In this document: piece by piece, positions 49,001 through 59,286 of the stretch
Layout: each line of letters begins with the position of its first letter
Position numbering within the stretch: the stretch's first letter is position 1
Assembly: GCA_025738555.1 (NCBI GenBank)
Contig: JAOVFP010000018.1
Location: 682,001-746,000 of the forward strand
Source: Cyathus striatus
Lineage: Eukaryota; Basidiomycota; Agaricomycetes; Agaricales; Nidulariaceae
DNA: 64,000 nucleotides
Direction of reading: 5' to 3'
Position numbers and translations under genes: made by a program
The notes under the pieces: generated by a model
The model's database searches: none
What the model was told of the DNA's origin: nothing
What the model saw: only the letters and a program-made list of their open reading frames with translations

Positions 49001-49979
49001 TGAAGCTCTGGCTGTAACCAAATGAAGTGAAAATACAATTGTGAAGCAATAATAAAGCTCAAACTGCAACTACATGAAGTAGAACTCAAATACTCTAGTT
49101 AGATGAAGCAGCAATGAAGCTCAGACTGCAACCATGTGAAGTCAAATTAAAATAATGAAGTAACTTCTGCATATGAATGAAGTAGCTATGAAGTTCAAAC
49201 TGCAATGGCATGAAGTAGAAGTACAATTGTGAAGCAAATACTGCAAATAAATGAAGCAATGATGAAGCTCAGACTGCAATGGTATGAAGTGGAATTACAA
49301 TGATGAAGTAACTCTTACACTTGAATGAAGTAGTTATGAAGCTAAGACTGCAATAAGATCAATTGGAACAGAAATGGTGAAGCAATTACTGTAGTATCAT
49401 AAAGCTACTGTAAAGTTCATACTACAACTACATGAAGTAGACATACAATAGTGAAGCAAGTCCTGCAGATAAATGAAGTAGTTATGAAGCTCTGATTGAA
49501 ACCATATGAAGTAGAACAGAAATAGTGAAGTGATTGTTGTAATTTAATGAAGCTTCTGTGAAGCTGAGACTGCAAGTACATGAAGTAGATATACAATCAT
49601 GAAGCTTATACTGCAACCATGTGAAGTCAAACTACACTTATAAAGTAACCTATGCAAATGAATGAAGCAATTATGAAGCTCAGACTGCAAGTGCATAAAG
49701 TAGCTATGAAGTTCAGATTACAACCATTCGAAGCAGAACATAAATAGTGAAGCAATTATTGCAATTTGATGAAGTAGTAGTGAATTTCAATTGTGAAGTA
49801 ATAGCTGTAGTTCAAAGAAGCAATAGTGAAGCTCTCACTGCAATTATATGAAGTAAAACTAGCTATGAAGTTGCACCTGCAACTCTATAGAAGTAGCTTC
49901 ACATGTTGTAGTTGTATATCCCCAAGTAAGTTTACTGCAATTGCAGTATGAAGCATGACAATAGTTGTCAGCACTAGTA
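46036..49979. mobile_element. 3.94-kb giant palindromic (foldback) element
   Basis: Flanked by CTTCAAG at 46029-46035 and 49980-49986. The left arm (46041 to about 47886) and right arm (about 48158 to 49974) are inverted copies. Over the outer 113 bases I count about three mismatches. Each arm is built of degenerate tandem units of roughly 75-80 bp around CTTCAT motifs (GAGCTTCATAACTACTTCAT type), followed toward the centre by a TGTCACATATGTCACA-rich block. The spacer of about 270 bp has a tRNA-like sequence. No protein is encoded. Without the element and one duplication the F-box copy 2 frame is continuous (SLSLFK, then PFTELI). Confidence 0.8.
48027..48100 (-). pseudogene. Degenerate tRNA-like sequence in the palindrome loop
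   Basis: On the minus strand the sequence begins GGGCTAGTAGCTCAGTTGG with a good A box and D arm, and has a T-arm-like CAAATTCAATTCCTGT. The acceptor strands pair only partly and the anticodon loop region (CCTAGTCATGAGTACAGG) has lost its stem. Identity is uncertain (CAT or ATG anticodon). It occupies the only non-palindromic part of the element. Confidence 0.6.
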
Positions 49980-50234
49980 CTTCAAGCCTTTCACAGAACT
50001 TATCACGAACACATCAGAGAGCATAGAACTGATTGTGAATAGTTTAAAAGACATTGCTCAAGGGTTTGAGGACTTTTGTATTCAGTGGAAGATCGAGAAA
50101 GACCATGAACTTCTTCACTTGGTATTGCAAAGATCTCCTAATGAAAGCGAACTTCATAATGCAGAACAAATCCTGTCACTAGCTACAACTGTGTTTCACT
50201 TTGAATTTTCCACCATGCAGGCGGAAGGCCTGCT

Positions 50235-50620
50235 CTGTCAGAAAACCCGGTTAAGGGTGCTTCCAGGCATCCTCAAGAGAAGTAGAGAGTAGAGAAAGTA
50301 AGCTTTGTCTTTGTGGGTAAGGAGTACAAACGACACACATACTAGCTAAAATACTCTATTGGAATATTCCATATCACATGACCACTGCGAGAGTGGAACC
50401 CAATTCTGACATGCTCTATATGCCCCATACTTAGAATCAATTGTAAGGAAGCTTTCTATCAACTACATTAACCCTTGTAGAGCAGGCATTCTGCCTGTAC
50501 TGTAAAATCGGCCTTGTGTCGGTTTTTAATAGTTCACTTGTTTACATGTTTCTGTACCTATTTAAGTACAGTACTCAATGTTCTTTGAATACAGGTTACT
50601 CTTTCCCCCATCTTCACTTC
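50235..50620. other. Possible LTR-like insertion, borders unresolved
   Basis: Between the two parts of F-box copy 2 that align with the intact gene (up to about 50207 and from about 50651) lie about 440 bp of extra DNA. It has a TG start at 50235 and a promoter-like TATTTAAGTACAGTACTC. No clean target duplication could be found, so the borders are guesses. Confidence 0.3.
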
Positions 50621-51333
50621 TCAATGTACTTCACTAGGACCTGAGGATAGATGGATGCACTATCCACTCGCAAGTTCTTTGTTCAAGAACTTCCTTCAAC
50701 CGGAAATCTTCTTCCACACCCTGATGACAAAAAGATATTATTTGACCCATCCTATCAGGAGATTGCAAAATCTATAGTATCTGCATGTGGACTTGATCCA
50801 TTTTTCAATTGCTTGAATAAGAATTCAACTTATTGCAGTCATCGTATGCATAAGGTATTTATGACATGAAGACTGATGGTATGTATACCAATCTACCTTA
50901 TTTTTGGAATTTTAAGACAATAAATGATGTGATTTTCTTTATAGATCACACATCTTCTTCTCCATAAGGAATCTGAATGGTGATTTAATTTTGTACTTGC
51001 TACGGATGAAACGATTGTAAAGAGAATAAAGGACCGTAGACATGAATCACGTTTGCAGGTTTATAATTCCGAGATGGATATAGATAGAATGAGTCGGTTC
51101 ATATGTGCAATTTGTCATTTCACCAGTCATGCAAGTGGTGTGAAGAAACATTTTGTCATGAAGTAAGATCCCAGTCTCCTTATATTATTCCTTATGTGGA
51201 TTAATGTAATTTCATTTATAGGCATAATAAGATGGCTATAAGTGCCAATGATGTTGTGCAAAACATTGACGAAGATGAGGACTATATTCGTTATAATTTT
51301 CCCATTGACCATTTAGGTCTGAGCCAAGACTAG

Positions 51334-51816
51334 TGTTCTGTCACCCTATATAATAGTGACTGTTCGATTACAATAAAGGCTGTATGCATAGCCATAAAAA
51401 TATAAGATGATTTAATTGTGCGGAGAAAGTAGAAACTTACATTGGTAACAAAATGCACAAGGCTGCGTCAAAATGTTAAGTATTCGCCTTCCAACCATTC
51501 CAGCAAATACACACCAAGCCGAAGCCCGAAGAAAGCACATACACTGTCGCTTGTACCACCGGGCGCAGTGCTGAATCCTGGCTATTTTGATCTGTGGCGT
51601 CTTAGTTTCGCCTTGCACATGAAGTCGAACCCTAACGAACCTCACAATCTCCATTGATCATTCACACTCATCTCCATTAAATTGTACCGCTCAAAGAGCT
51701 GGTTTTTTATCACCAGCTGGTGGCCACTGATCTAACAGCCTCTTAGTACAATTGACTACCATCTTGCATACTCTAACATACTTAGCTTACATTCCACACA
51801 ATCCAACTTAGCCTAC
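51334..51816. other. Intergenic, nothing supported
   Basis: No domain-bearing frame or RNA gene recognised. Confidence 0.45.
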
Positions 51817-51818
51817 TA

Positions 51819-52574
51819 CTATCGCCAATCACATGTTCGGGTTGATCACTGGTTCGTGTTGGGCAAATATCTCACTTTTATTGAGCTTATCTGGCTTCAA
51901 AAATTCAAATCTGTCATCTAACTATGCTATAATACACAAATATCACTTTTTTTATGGAGGATTGCTCAATATTCAAATGTATGTTTTTGGAAGGATGTCA
52001 TGCTGGCCGTATATCGGCATGGAGGATTCTGAACTTTTTGATCGTTTTGATCGAGTTGATTGATGGACACGCCCCATGTAAGTCGCATTAAGTGGGCAGC
52101 TGCTTGTTTATTGTTCTTGGTGTGTTAACACTGACAACACTTTAAGAACTGCGTCGCGTTCATTATGGGGTTTACTTTCAGTCCTCAGTGTCTCCTATGG
52201 CTGGTCCCAGGAGTAAGAGCCGTGCATACAACGATCCAGATTAATACTTCCAGCAACTACAAACCTCATAACTTACGTGTTCATATTAATGCATATTTTA
52301 AATACTTGACATGTAAAGTACCTTACTCATGTATATTCTTCATAAACTACCATGTATATAATCATACAGTACATAACTATCAAATGTAATTTGTACTTCG
52401 TTTCTGACAACCTGACTGGTAATGAGTAGCTGCTTGGCTGCACGAAGCTCGACTAAGGGACCTGCTAAATGCCATCAACACGATCAATGGAGTTTGAATT
52501 TTACCAATAGTCACACCTGGTCACACTGTAACAACATGAACCAGTGATCAACCCAAACATGTGATTGGCGATAG
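51819..52574. mobile_element. 756-bp MITE-like element, TA target site
   Basis: The ends form an inverted repeat of about 43 bp: CTATCGCCAATCACATGTTC inward from 51819 and the same, with two changes over the whole arm, read inward from 52574. Both sides are flanked by TA (51817-51818 and 52575-52576), the duplication made by Tc1/mariner-type transposases. The interior has no transposase frame. It is a non-autonomous element of unknown family. Confidence 0.65.
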
Positions 52575-52576
52575 TA

Positions 52577-53879
52577 CAATATCACCGGCATCTAAAGGAT
52601 TATCGACCCTGAAAGTAGTCAGGGCAATCATTACATAGTACATAAATAGTTTACTAGTGGATAAAAATCTTTATATCCGGTTCATGGTTTTGCCGTTCTT
52701 GGTGGTATTGTGGACAGCATGAATATTACAGTTGTCGGTGAAAATGGTAAAATGACAGAGAAATAGAAATGATGCAGTGTTTAACTCTTAACTCTTAATA
52801 GTTATGAAGATTTAATAGTAGCATCGATTCCTATGTCTTAGGACCCAGCACCTCATTTAAGTATACTGTAAGTTAGTGTATAATATACATACATCCGTTT
52901 TCGTTGCACTTTCCTGAAATTAAGGAAATGTTATAGTTCAGTATGTCATTGTAAGTAAACTAGGATCTTGGTAGTCATGTGCTGTGCAAGGAAGCGAAAT
53001 TAAGTGGCAATCCACTTTTATCAGCACTTCTAGTTACTTCTAGATAATGATCGATAGTCCGTGCAGATATGATTCAATGTAATAGAAATGATGTTTATAT
53101 TCCACAGATTGGGACTTCTTGAAATCGACATCCAGAGCACCCTGGCAGTTAATGCAACCACCCTCTTCCGCCGAGCAGCCGACTCCAGCGATAAGATGGA
53201 TATGTATCAGTTCTAAATATAAGTAGCTCTCCTTCCTCGAAAAGCCTGTTTTCCGAAGTATGGCATTCCAACATCTTGAAGATGACAGGACACTGATCAT
53301 TGATGACAGGAACATAGAATGGAATCACTTGGGGCGGGTATAATCTGGGCATAGCAACTGTCGGTGACGCATGGTTTCCGTAACTGTATCAATGATACAT
53401 GATTGTTGTTTCAATCAATTGAGACGATATCAGAGGCGGTTCCTTAGAACTACGAGACAGCGATGAAGTACCGCTGTTTCTTAAGCACGATTCTACCAAA
53501 TATCTGGGGATCATTGGAGCATCGAGGGTAGATGAATGAGGCTCTCACTACCCCGGCGCTTTACAAGTATAATATCCAACTATTTATGTATTGCTACTAA
53601 AATGAAAATAAGTTAAGAATGTATATCATCCAATCATGAATATGGGTATAGCTAGTCATACATAGAAACTAAAAACCGTCAGAATAATCGAAAGACTGTG
53701 AATCCCCAGCAATTCAACCATTGACTACAAGATATCCAGTCCTGGGGGCTGATAGAACCGAAGGCTTTCTACCCGAATATGAAACCTTGAGTTTACAACT
53801 GAACACAGTGACCATACCACTCTATACAATGTGACATAGTTAAATCAGCCCAGATAAAATATTATGACAATGAGATGTA
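52577..53879. other. Intergenic, nothing supported
   Basis: Only short frames; two minus-strand ones near 53040-53350 show no recognisable domain. Confidence 0.4.
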
Positions 53880-55102
53880 CGATAACAGGACATAGAAGTT
53901 AGAAGACTGCAAGGAAATATGGTAAGGACTGAGTGAACGAAGAAATTATGATTTGATCACATACGTTTCCAAGAAGCGACATTAGTAGGTCTGCTAATCG
54001 AAGTACTGTTTTGAAGTGTAAGTGGCATTCATGGCTACCCTTGGGAAAGATGTTGCCTACAGAATAATCCCAAGAACATACGGAACCCATCACGCTGAAG
54101 TTCATGGAGAACTTTCACTTGAAACGTACGGGGTCTGTCCAGTACATTAAACGTCACCATAACCACCATAAACAAATCAAATAGCGACTGTCGGGGGACG
54201 TAAGAATGTGAATCTAAATGTACTATGTTTAAACATACCGTGGATCCCAGTGCGACAGACAATGCCCGAGGGACATAATTACCTCCAACAGCACATGTAT
54301 GAAGGAGTGCATTAAAATGCATATATGCTGAGTTATTATCACTATGAGAATAGAATATCATCATTAAAATTTACACACATACGTTGAAGGTCATGAGCCG
54401 TCAAAACAGTGAATGCTGTTGTAATGGAAATTGCAGTGAAAAAGGCCCCAACCAATATGTAGGCCACCTTCCGTCGCTTGTCCCACAACATATATATACG
54501 GAGGATTATTATAACTAGATGAACAAAATTTAGCAGCTACTCCCATGGGATATACATGAGACACTTACAATGGGAAATAGAAACAAATATTGCGGAAAAT
54601 GATGCGAAGAACCATATGAAAGTTCTGCAGCTAAATTGAAATGAAGATATATTCCACATTGAACTCCTTGAATCATACCTCTATAATAAATTAAAAGATG
54701 AGTATAGATGTAATCTTCCTACTGAGACACAGGCTTACTGAATCAGACAGATGTACATGGTTCGAGCCACTGAACACTGGAAAAGGTTACCCTTCAGTAT
54801 GGAGGCTGAGTTCAATGAAATTCAAGCATGTAGACTTACCATATGCCATATAAAGGATCATAACAGTTGTGGCATATCGATTCATTGCGAACAGAAATTG
54901 TGAACGAAGTCAAATTCCTTTGTTGAACCATATGTAACGAACCTCTCTTTCTATAGTTAAAATGTGGTCCCAGACCAAGACTGAGGCAGCCGTAGCTTTT
55001 TCTTCATTAGTATAAGCAATATGCTTCTAGTTATTCAGAAATACCTGGCAGATATTGGGCAGCCCATATTGAAGAGATAGGGAGAGTATCTGGTGTCGCC
55101 AT
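53880..55102 (-). pseudogene. DUF6533-type membrane protein, nonsense mutated
   Basis: Minus strand. Exon 1 is 55102-55045 and exon 2 54980-54840; further exons follow downstream to about 53.9 kb. Exon 2 has the hallmark of the basidiomycete DUF6533 family: LVWDHILTIEREVRYIW, then QFLFAMNRYATTVMILYM. Further on come LRIYMLWDKRRKVAYILVGA, a transmembrane segment, and LHELQRDGF near the C-terminus, the usual order in this seven-helix-like family. A TGA at 54910-54912 sits between the two exon 2 motifs where the family normally has Trp, so a single G-to-A change (TGG to TGA) probably killed it. Exon borders after exon 2 are approximate and the 3' end is uncertain. The function of the family is unknown. 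Confidence 0.6.
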
Positions 55103-55987
55103 GAGAATAGAGTCAATTCTCAAAGTTTGTAATATTTAAGTTTCCGGCGAGTGACATCACTGTCCTGGCATGGTGGGGGTTGGGGTATGACACTCTTATA
55201 GTGCACTGCCTATAGATACTCAAGGGCGGACCTGCATGTACATTCATGCTATTACAATAGAAGATAGCACATGCTTTCCGTGTAAGTTTCAGAACGATCA
55301 AAATAACTCCAGGTATTAATTACTCAGCTGATCGCCGACAGACACTATAACATGATGATCGCGATAGTTTGATGTTATCTTACCCATTTTGTATTGTAAA
55401 CTGTATAACTTGCGATTCATTGTTGCCGGACAACCGGTGTGCGAGCGCCGAGTGTCCCAGCCAGGACACTGCACACTGTAGTACGACTATTCGGGTGGCT
55501 CGGATTTCCAGTCATCGCGTGACATATGTACAGAATCATATTTTAAGTTTAAATGCAGTATTACTATAAATTTAAGTACGATAATGGTCGTTGGAGGTGA
55601 TGTCGCATGTCATGCGATGGACGGGGAATCCGAGCCACCTGAATATGTATGGGTCTTCACACCGCCGGGAACCTGACTAATTTGTGAGTTTTTCACGGTT
55701 TTGTCATGGTCAAAAAAATTCAGAATGGTAGTTTCCTGAAAAATTGTAAGTACGAAAATCTAGCGTGCGTTTTCCACTTGCAAATAGTCATATTGTCAGA
55801 GTGATGCTTTCCTTCAATTCGTCTGCAGAGAAATCACTAGCATATGAAGCTATTATAATTGGTGTAATGACGTTAGAAAAGATTAGATACACTTAACCTT
55901 GTTTATTGCTAGTTTTATAGTTGTGGAAAAGTCGCAAAATGAATTAATCAATGTACATTTTATGTCTGTGATAAATAATAATATGTG
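55103..55987. other. Intergenic with a small inverted repeat
   Basis: No gene supported. It contains an inverted repeat with arms 55488-55525 and 55607-55645. Confidence 0.5.
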
Positions 55988-55988
55988 C

Positions 55989-57660
55989 CGGGCAGCAAGA
56001 GGATTCCAGGCACGCACAAAAGTGAGCGTGAGTTGAGCGTGCATGCTCACCTATTGAGCGTGAAAATTCGACCCTGTGCGTGATGTGAGCATGAATATTC
56101 TATACATGAGCGTGAATAATCCTGATATGAGCGTGAGCCAACTGGCTGTCTCATATCAACTACATACTGAATAATTGGCATAGTAAAGCATGTTTTTAAT
56201 ACAGTTTGGTATATACTAAGCACTGTAATGTAATAATTGAAGAACACCAGTGGGTTTTATATATATTTCATTGTTATTGTTTTCTTTATGAGTGTATATT
56301 GATTTAAAATGTATACCAATGATCCAGAGTGTTTAGATATGACTTAGAGTGTATATAAATGATTCAGAGAGCGTACATATGATCTACAAGTTGAAAAAAT
56401 GACTCAGAGAGTGTAGCAGTAATTCAGACTAACAGTTAAAAATTTATAGAGCTAGAGAATGGTATATATTGAACAGTAGAAACAGGGGAAGTTTATAATG
56501 AAACAAGGGGCTCAGAAAATTACAGGAAGCTTTACAATGAAGCAGGAAAATTCAGAACAAGGCAGGGGGATTCACAGTGAAGCAGAGACCATGGGAAATT
56601 CAAAACAAAGAATGGGGCTTTACAGCGAAGTAGGGAACTTCAGAACAAGGAAGGGGGCTTAATAAAAAAGCAGGGAAATTCACAACGAAGCAGGGAGCAA
56701 TACAGGATAGACTACTACCTATCACACATATTTGCATAGTATAACTGCATGTCAGTATTATATTTACACTCATACTCAATGCCCTTTGATTTGAGCATGA
56801 GCATGATAGGTATTCTATCACATTCATAATACTTATTTACACTTGCACTCAATGTCCTTTAACTTGAGTGTGAGTGTGATTGGCATTTTTACTCATGCTC
56901 ACAAATATTACACTTATATTTCACTTGAGCATAAGCATGATTGGTATTCCTGTTCATGCTCACAAATATTACACTCACACTCAATGCCCTTTAACTTGAG
57001 CGTGAGTATAATTGGTATTTCTATTCATGCTCACAAGTATTACACTCACACTCAATGTCCTTTAACTTGAGTGTGAGTGTGGTATTCCTATTCATGCTCA
57101 CAAGTATTACACTCACACTCAATGTCCTTTAACTTGAGCATGAGTGTGATTGGTATTCTTACTCACACTCACAAATATTACACTTGCATTCAACTTGAGC
57201 ATGAGTATAATTGGTATTCCTATTCACACTCACAAGTATTACACTCACGCTCAATATCCTTTAACTTGAGTGTGAGCATGATTGGTATTCTTACTCATGC
57301 TCACAAATATTACACTTGTATTCAACTTGAGCATGAGTATAATTGGTATTCCTATTCACACTCACAAGTATTACACTCATGCTCAATATCCTTTAACTTG
57401 AGCATGAGCGTGATTGGTATTCTTACTCATGCTCACAAATATTACACTTGCATTCAACTTGAGCATGAGTGTGGTATTCCTATTCACACTCACAAGTATT
57501 ACACTCATGCTCAATGTTCTTTAACTTGAGTGTGAGTGTGATTGGTATCCTTACTCATGCTCACAAATATTACACTTGCATTCAACTTGAGCATGAGTAT
57601 AATTGGTATTCCTATTCACACTCACAAGTATTACACTCATGCTCAATGTTCTTTAACTTG
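55989..57660 (+). repeat. GAGCGTGAG-rich repeat block, tandem units of about 130 bp
   Basis: Begins GGGCAGCAAGAGGATTCCAG, followed by GTGAGCGTGAGTTGAGCGTG and related words to 56150. A second block (56300-56700) has degenerate CAGGGAAATTCACAACGAAG-type units. From 56800 to 57660 a tandem array alternates two related half-units of about 65 bp (period about 130 bp; TTTAACTTGAG at about 57128, 57259, 57391, 57519 and 57650). Open frames run through it because the units lack stops, giving SHSQVLHS / HAHKYYTC repeats. That is probably a by-product rather than a protein. The composition resembles the arm of a foldback element. Confidence 0.65.
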
Positions 57661-58780
57661 GGCTTACAAGAATTCCAGTTGAGGTAAATTTTCTTCAAGT
57701 GAAATCGAGTTACGATCGAGTTGCATTCGAGTTGCAATCAAGTGACATTTTGAGTGACATTTCTTCGCTTATTTTATTCAAGTGACATTTTGAGTGACAT
57801 TTTCCTCACTTATTAAATTTGAGTGATTTTCAAGTGAAATTTATGTCGCTTATTTAAATTCAAGTGATTTTCGAGTGACATTCGAGTGAGCCTTCGAGTG
57901 AGCTTTCGAGTGACATTGGATTTCTTTCGAGTGAAATCGAGTAATGTTCAAGTTGCAATCGAGTAGTGTTTGAGTTGCGGTCAAGTGACAATCTGAGATT
58001 TGAGTAACAAAAAAAAAATGAGTCTGTAGTGATGCATTTTTAATACATTCTTGTACTCTACACTGCTCTCTCATATCTCCCCTCTGTCCCGCCCCTCTGC
58101 CCATCATTTCCTTCAATGTTCTCGCCTTGTTCCAAATTTCCCACACATCTTCTCACCTTTGTCCATGTTTGCAATTGGTGTCATTGACATACATCAATGC
58201 CATCAAACTCACTTCCTCAAGGCCGCTGCACATATTGATAGGTGATGTGTTGATGGGCGCCCTTCCTCATCATCATGCTCAACAGTGAGCAAGTAATTTC
58301 GCATTTCTTCACTCAATATTTACTGTTCTCTCCTGAATCTTTTTGTAACATCTTTTATATATTCTTCTTTATATAGTAGACTATACCTTAGGTACTATAT
58401 GTATGGGTAATTTTATGAAAATGCGAAATAATTCAAATTTAAACAGTAGAATAATTTAAACTTTTGTACAATAAATCTTACAACTATAATTTATGAAGCA
58501 TAGGTACTGTTGAATGACTGTAAACTTAAGGGAAAGTCCAATAAATAAATAATATGTGCGTGGGAAAATGAAAGCGGGGGCGGGGAACAATGAATTGATG
58601 AAGCATGGGGACATCATAAGTGACAGCAGGCAACGCTAAAATGTGTGGGAAATGTTGAAGACAAGTATTTAATGAAGGAAATACCGTGGAAATTTTTGAG
58701 AAGAAGGGCGGGAAGCGGTGAGTGGGAACTGAATATAATAAGCGGAGGCTTCGTTTGCGGTAGGTCATTCGATTTCAGAC
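57661..58780. mobile_element. Partial foldback element related to the 29090 element
   Basis: Starts GGGCTTACAAGAATTCCAGT, then an arm of AAGTGACATTTTGAGTGACA and TCGAGTTGCAATCAAGTGAC words to about 58010. The interior shares, in inverted orientation, recognisable stretches with the element at 29090-31719 (for example TGCTCACTGTTGAGCATGATG and GCCCATCAAC on the minus strand, and CGTGGGAAA motifs). The opposite inverted arm is missing or not recognisable, so the element is truncated or one-ended. Confidence 0.55.
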
Positions 58781-59286
58781 AGAACAGTAGACGAGAATTG
58801 GCTGTTACTCAAATTAAGTATATGAAAAAAGATCTAAAAAAGAAAGAATGCATACCACCTTTATTATTAAGTTTAATGGGTGCTAATTTGAACGCAGAGA
58901 GTACGGCTAGGAACCATGATTCTGGTAGCGCAATGTCAGCCATGTAGTCATTGAGTGAGAAGACTTGACAAGGATGACCGAGGGGAACTTCATAAGTTTA
59001 AGTTTCGTTTGTTCCTTCATTTGTTCTCCTTGCTTATTCAAATCACAACAAACACTTGCGACCATATCTATCCTCGTGAACTCTTTATGTTCTTATCATC
59101 TTTCATATCGGTAAGTTTTATTTATTCATCTTCGTCTTGTATTCTCATAACCATTACTTCTTTCAGTCCCAACCAATGACGTAATGGCGGTATGCATTCT
59201 TTTTTTTTTAGATCTTTTTTCGTCTACTTAACTTGAGTAACAGCCAATTCTCGTCTACCGTCCTATCTGCAATTGAATGACCTGCC
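58759..59286. repeat. Inverted repeat, 98-bp arms, 332-bp spacer
   Basis: Arms at 58759-58856 and 59189-59286 are inverted copies with roughly 88% identity by eye. Shared cores include GACGAGAATTGGCTGTTACT and AGATCTAAAAAA. The spacer has no obvious gene. It may be a small transposable element or two opposed fragments of one older repeat. Confidence 0.65.

Larger units (their letters stand above)
36085..51333 (+). pseudogene. F-box / zinc-finger gene copy 2, nested with insertions
   Basis: This is a paralogue of the gene at 27382: the same charged N-terminus, F-box (LPEMPLDVLFE, then IFGQLNPLDLVHLTHTTK), WKQARINVVNLPECP, HCQNCLSR ... CGKC and a C-terminal C2H2 finger (ICAICHF ... HFVMKH), ending at a TAG in 51331-51333. 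It is dead: a TGA follows DSYDTKP near 36268, a TAG lies in the exon near 37481, and three insertions break it: 36413-36607, 37763-45987 and 46036-49979. Segments between the insertions align in order with the intact copy (for example LLEEFHKSYTLSKLIN before the LINE; IIPPVTSLSLFK between LINE and palindrome; DIAQGFEDFCIQWK after it). Confidence 0.8.

Noticed and set aside
46036..49979. CRISPR-like array, because of regularly spaced short repeats
   Set aside because: Repeats are degenerate, have no unique spacers of fixed length, form an inverted pair, and the genome is eukaryotic.
56843..57687. Repetitive open frames encoding HAHKYYTC / SHSQVLHS units
   Set aside because: They follow from a stop-free tandem DNA repeat; period about 130 bp is not a multiple of three and no start, intron or domain supports a protein.
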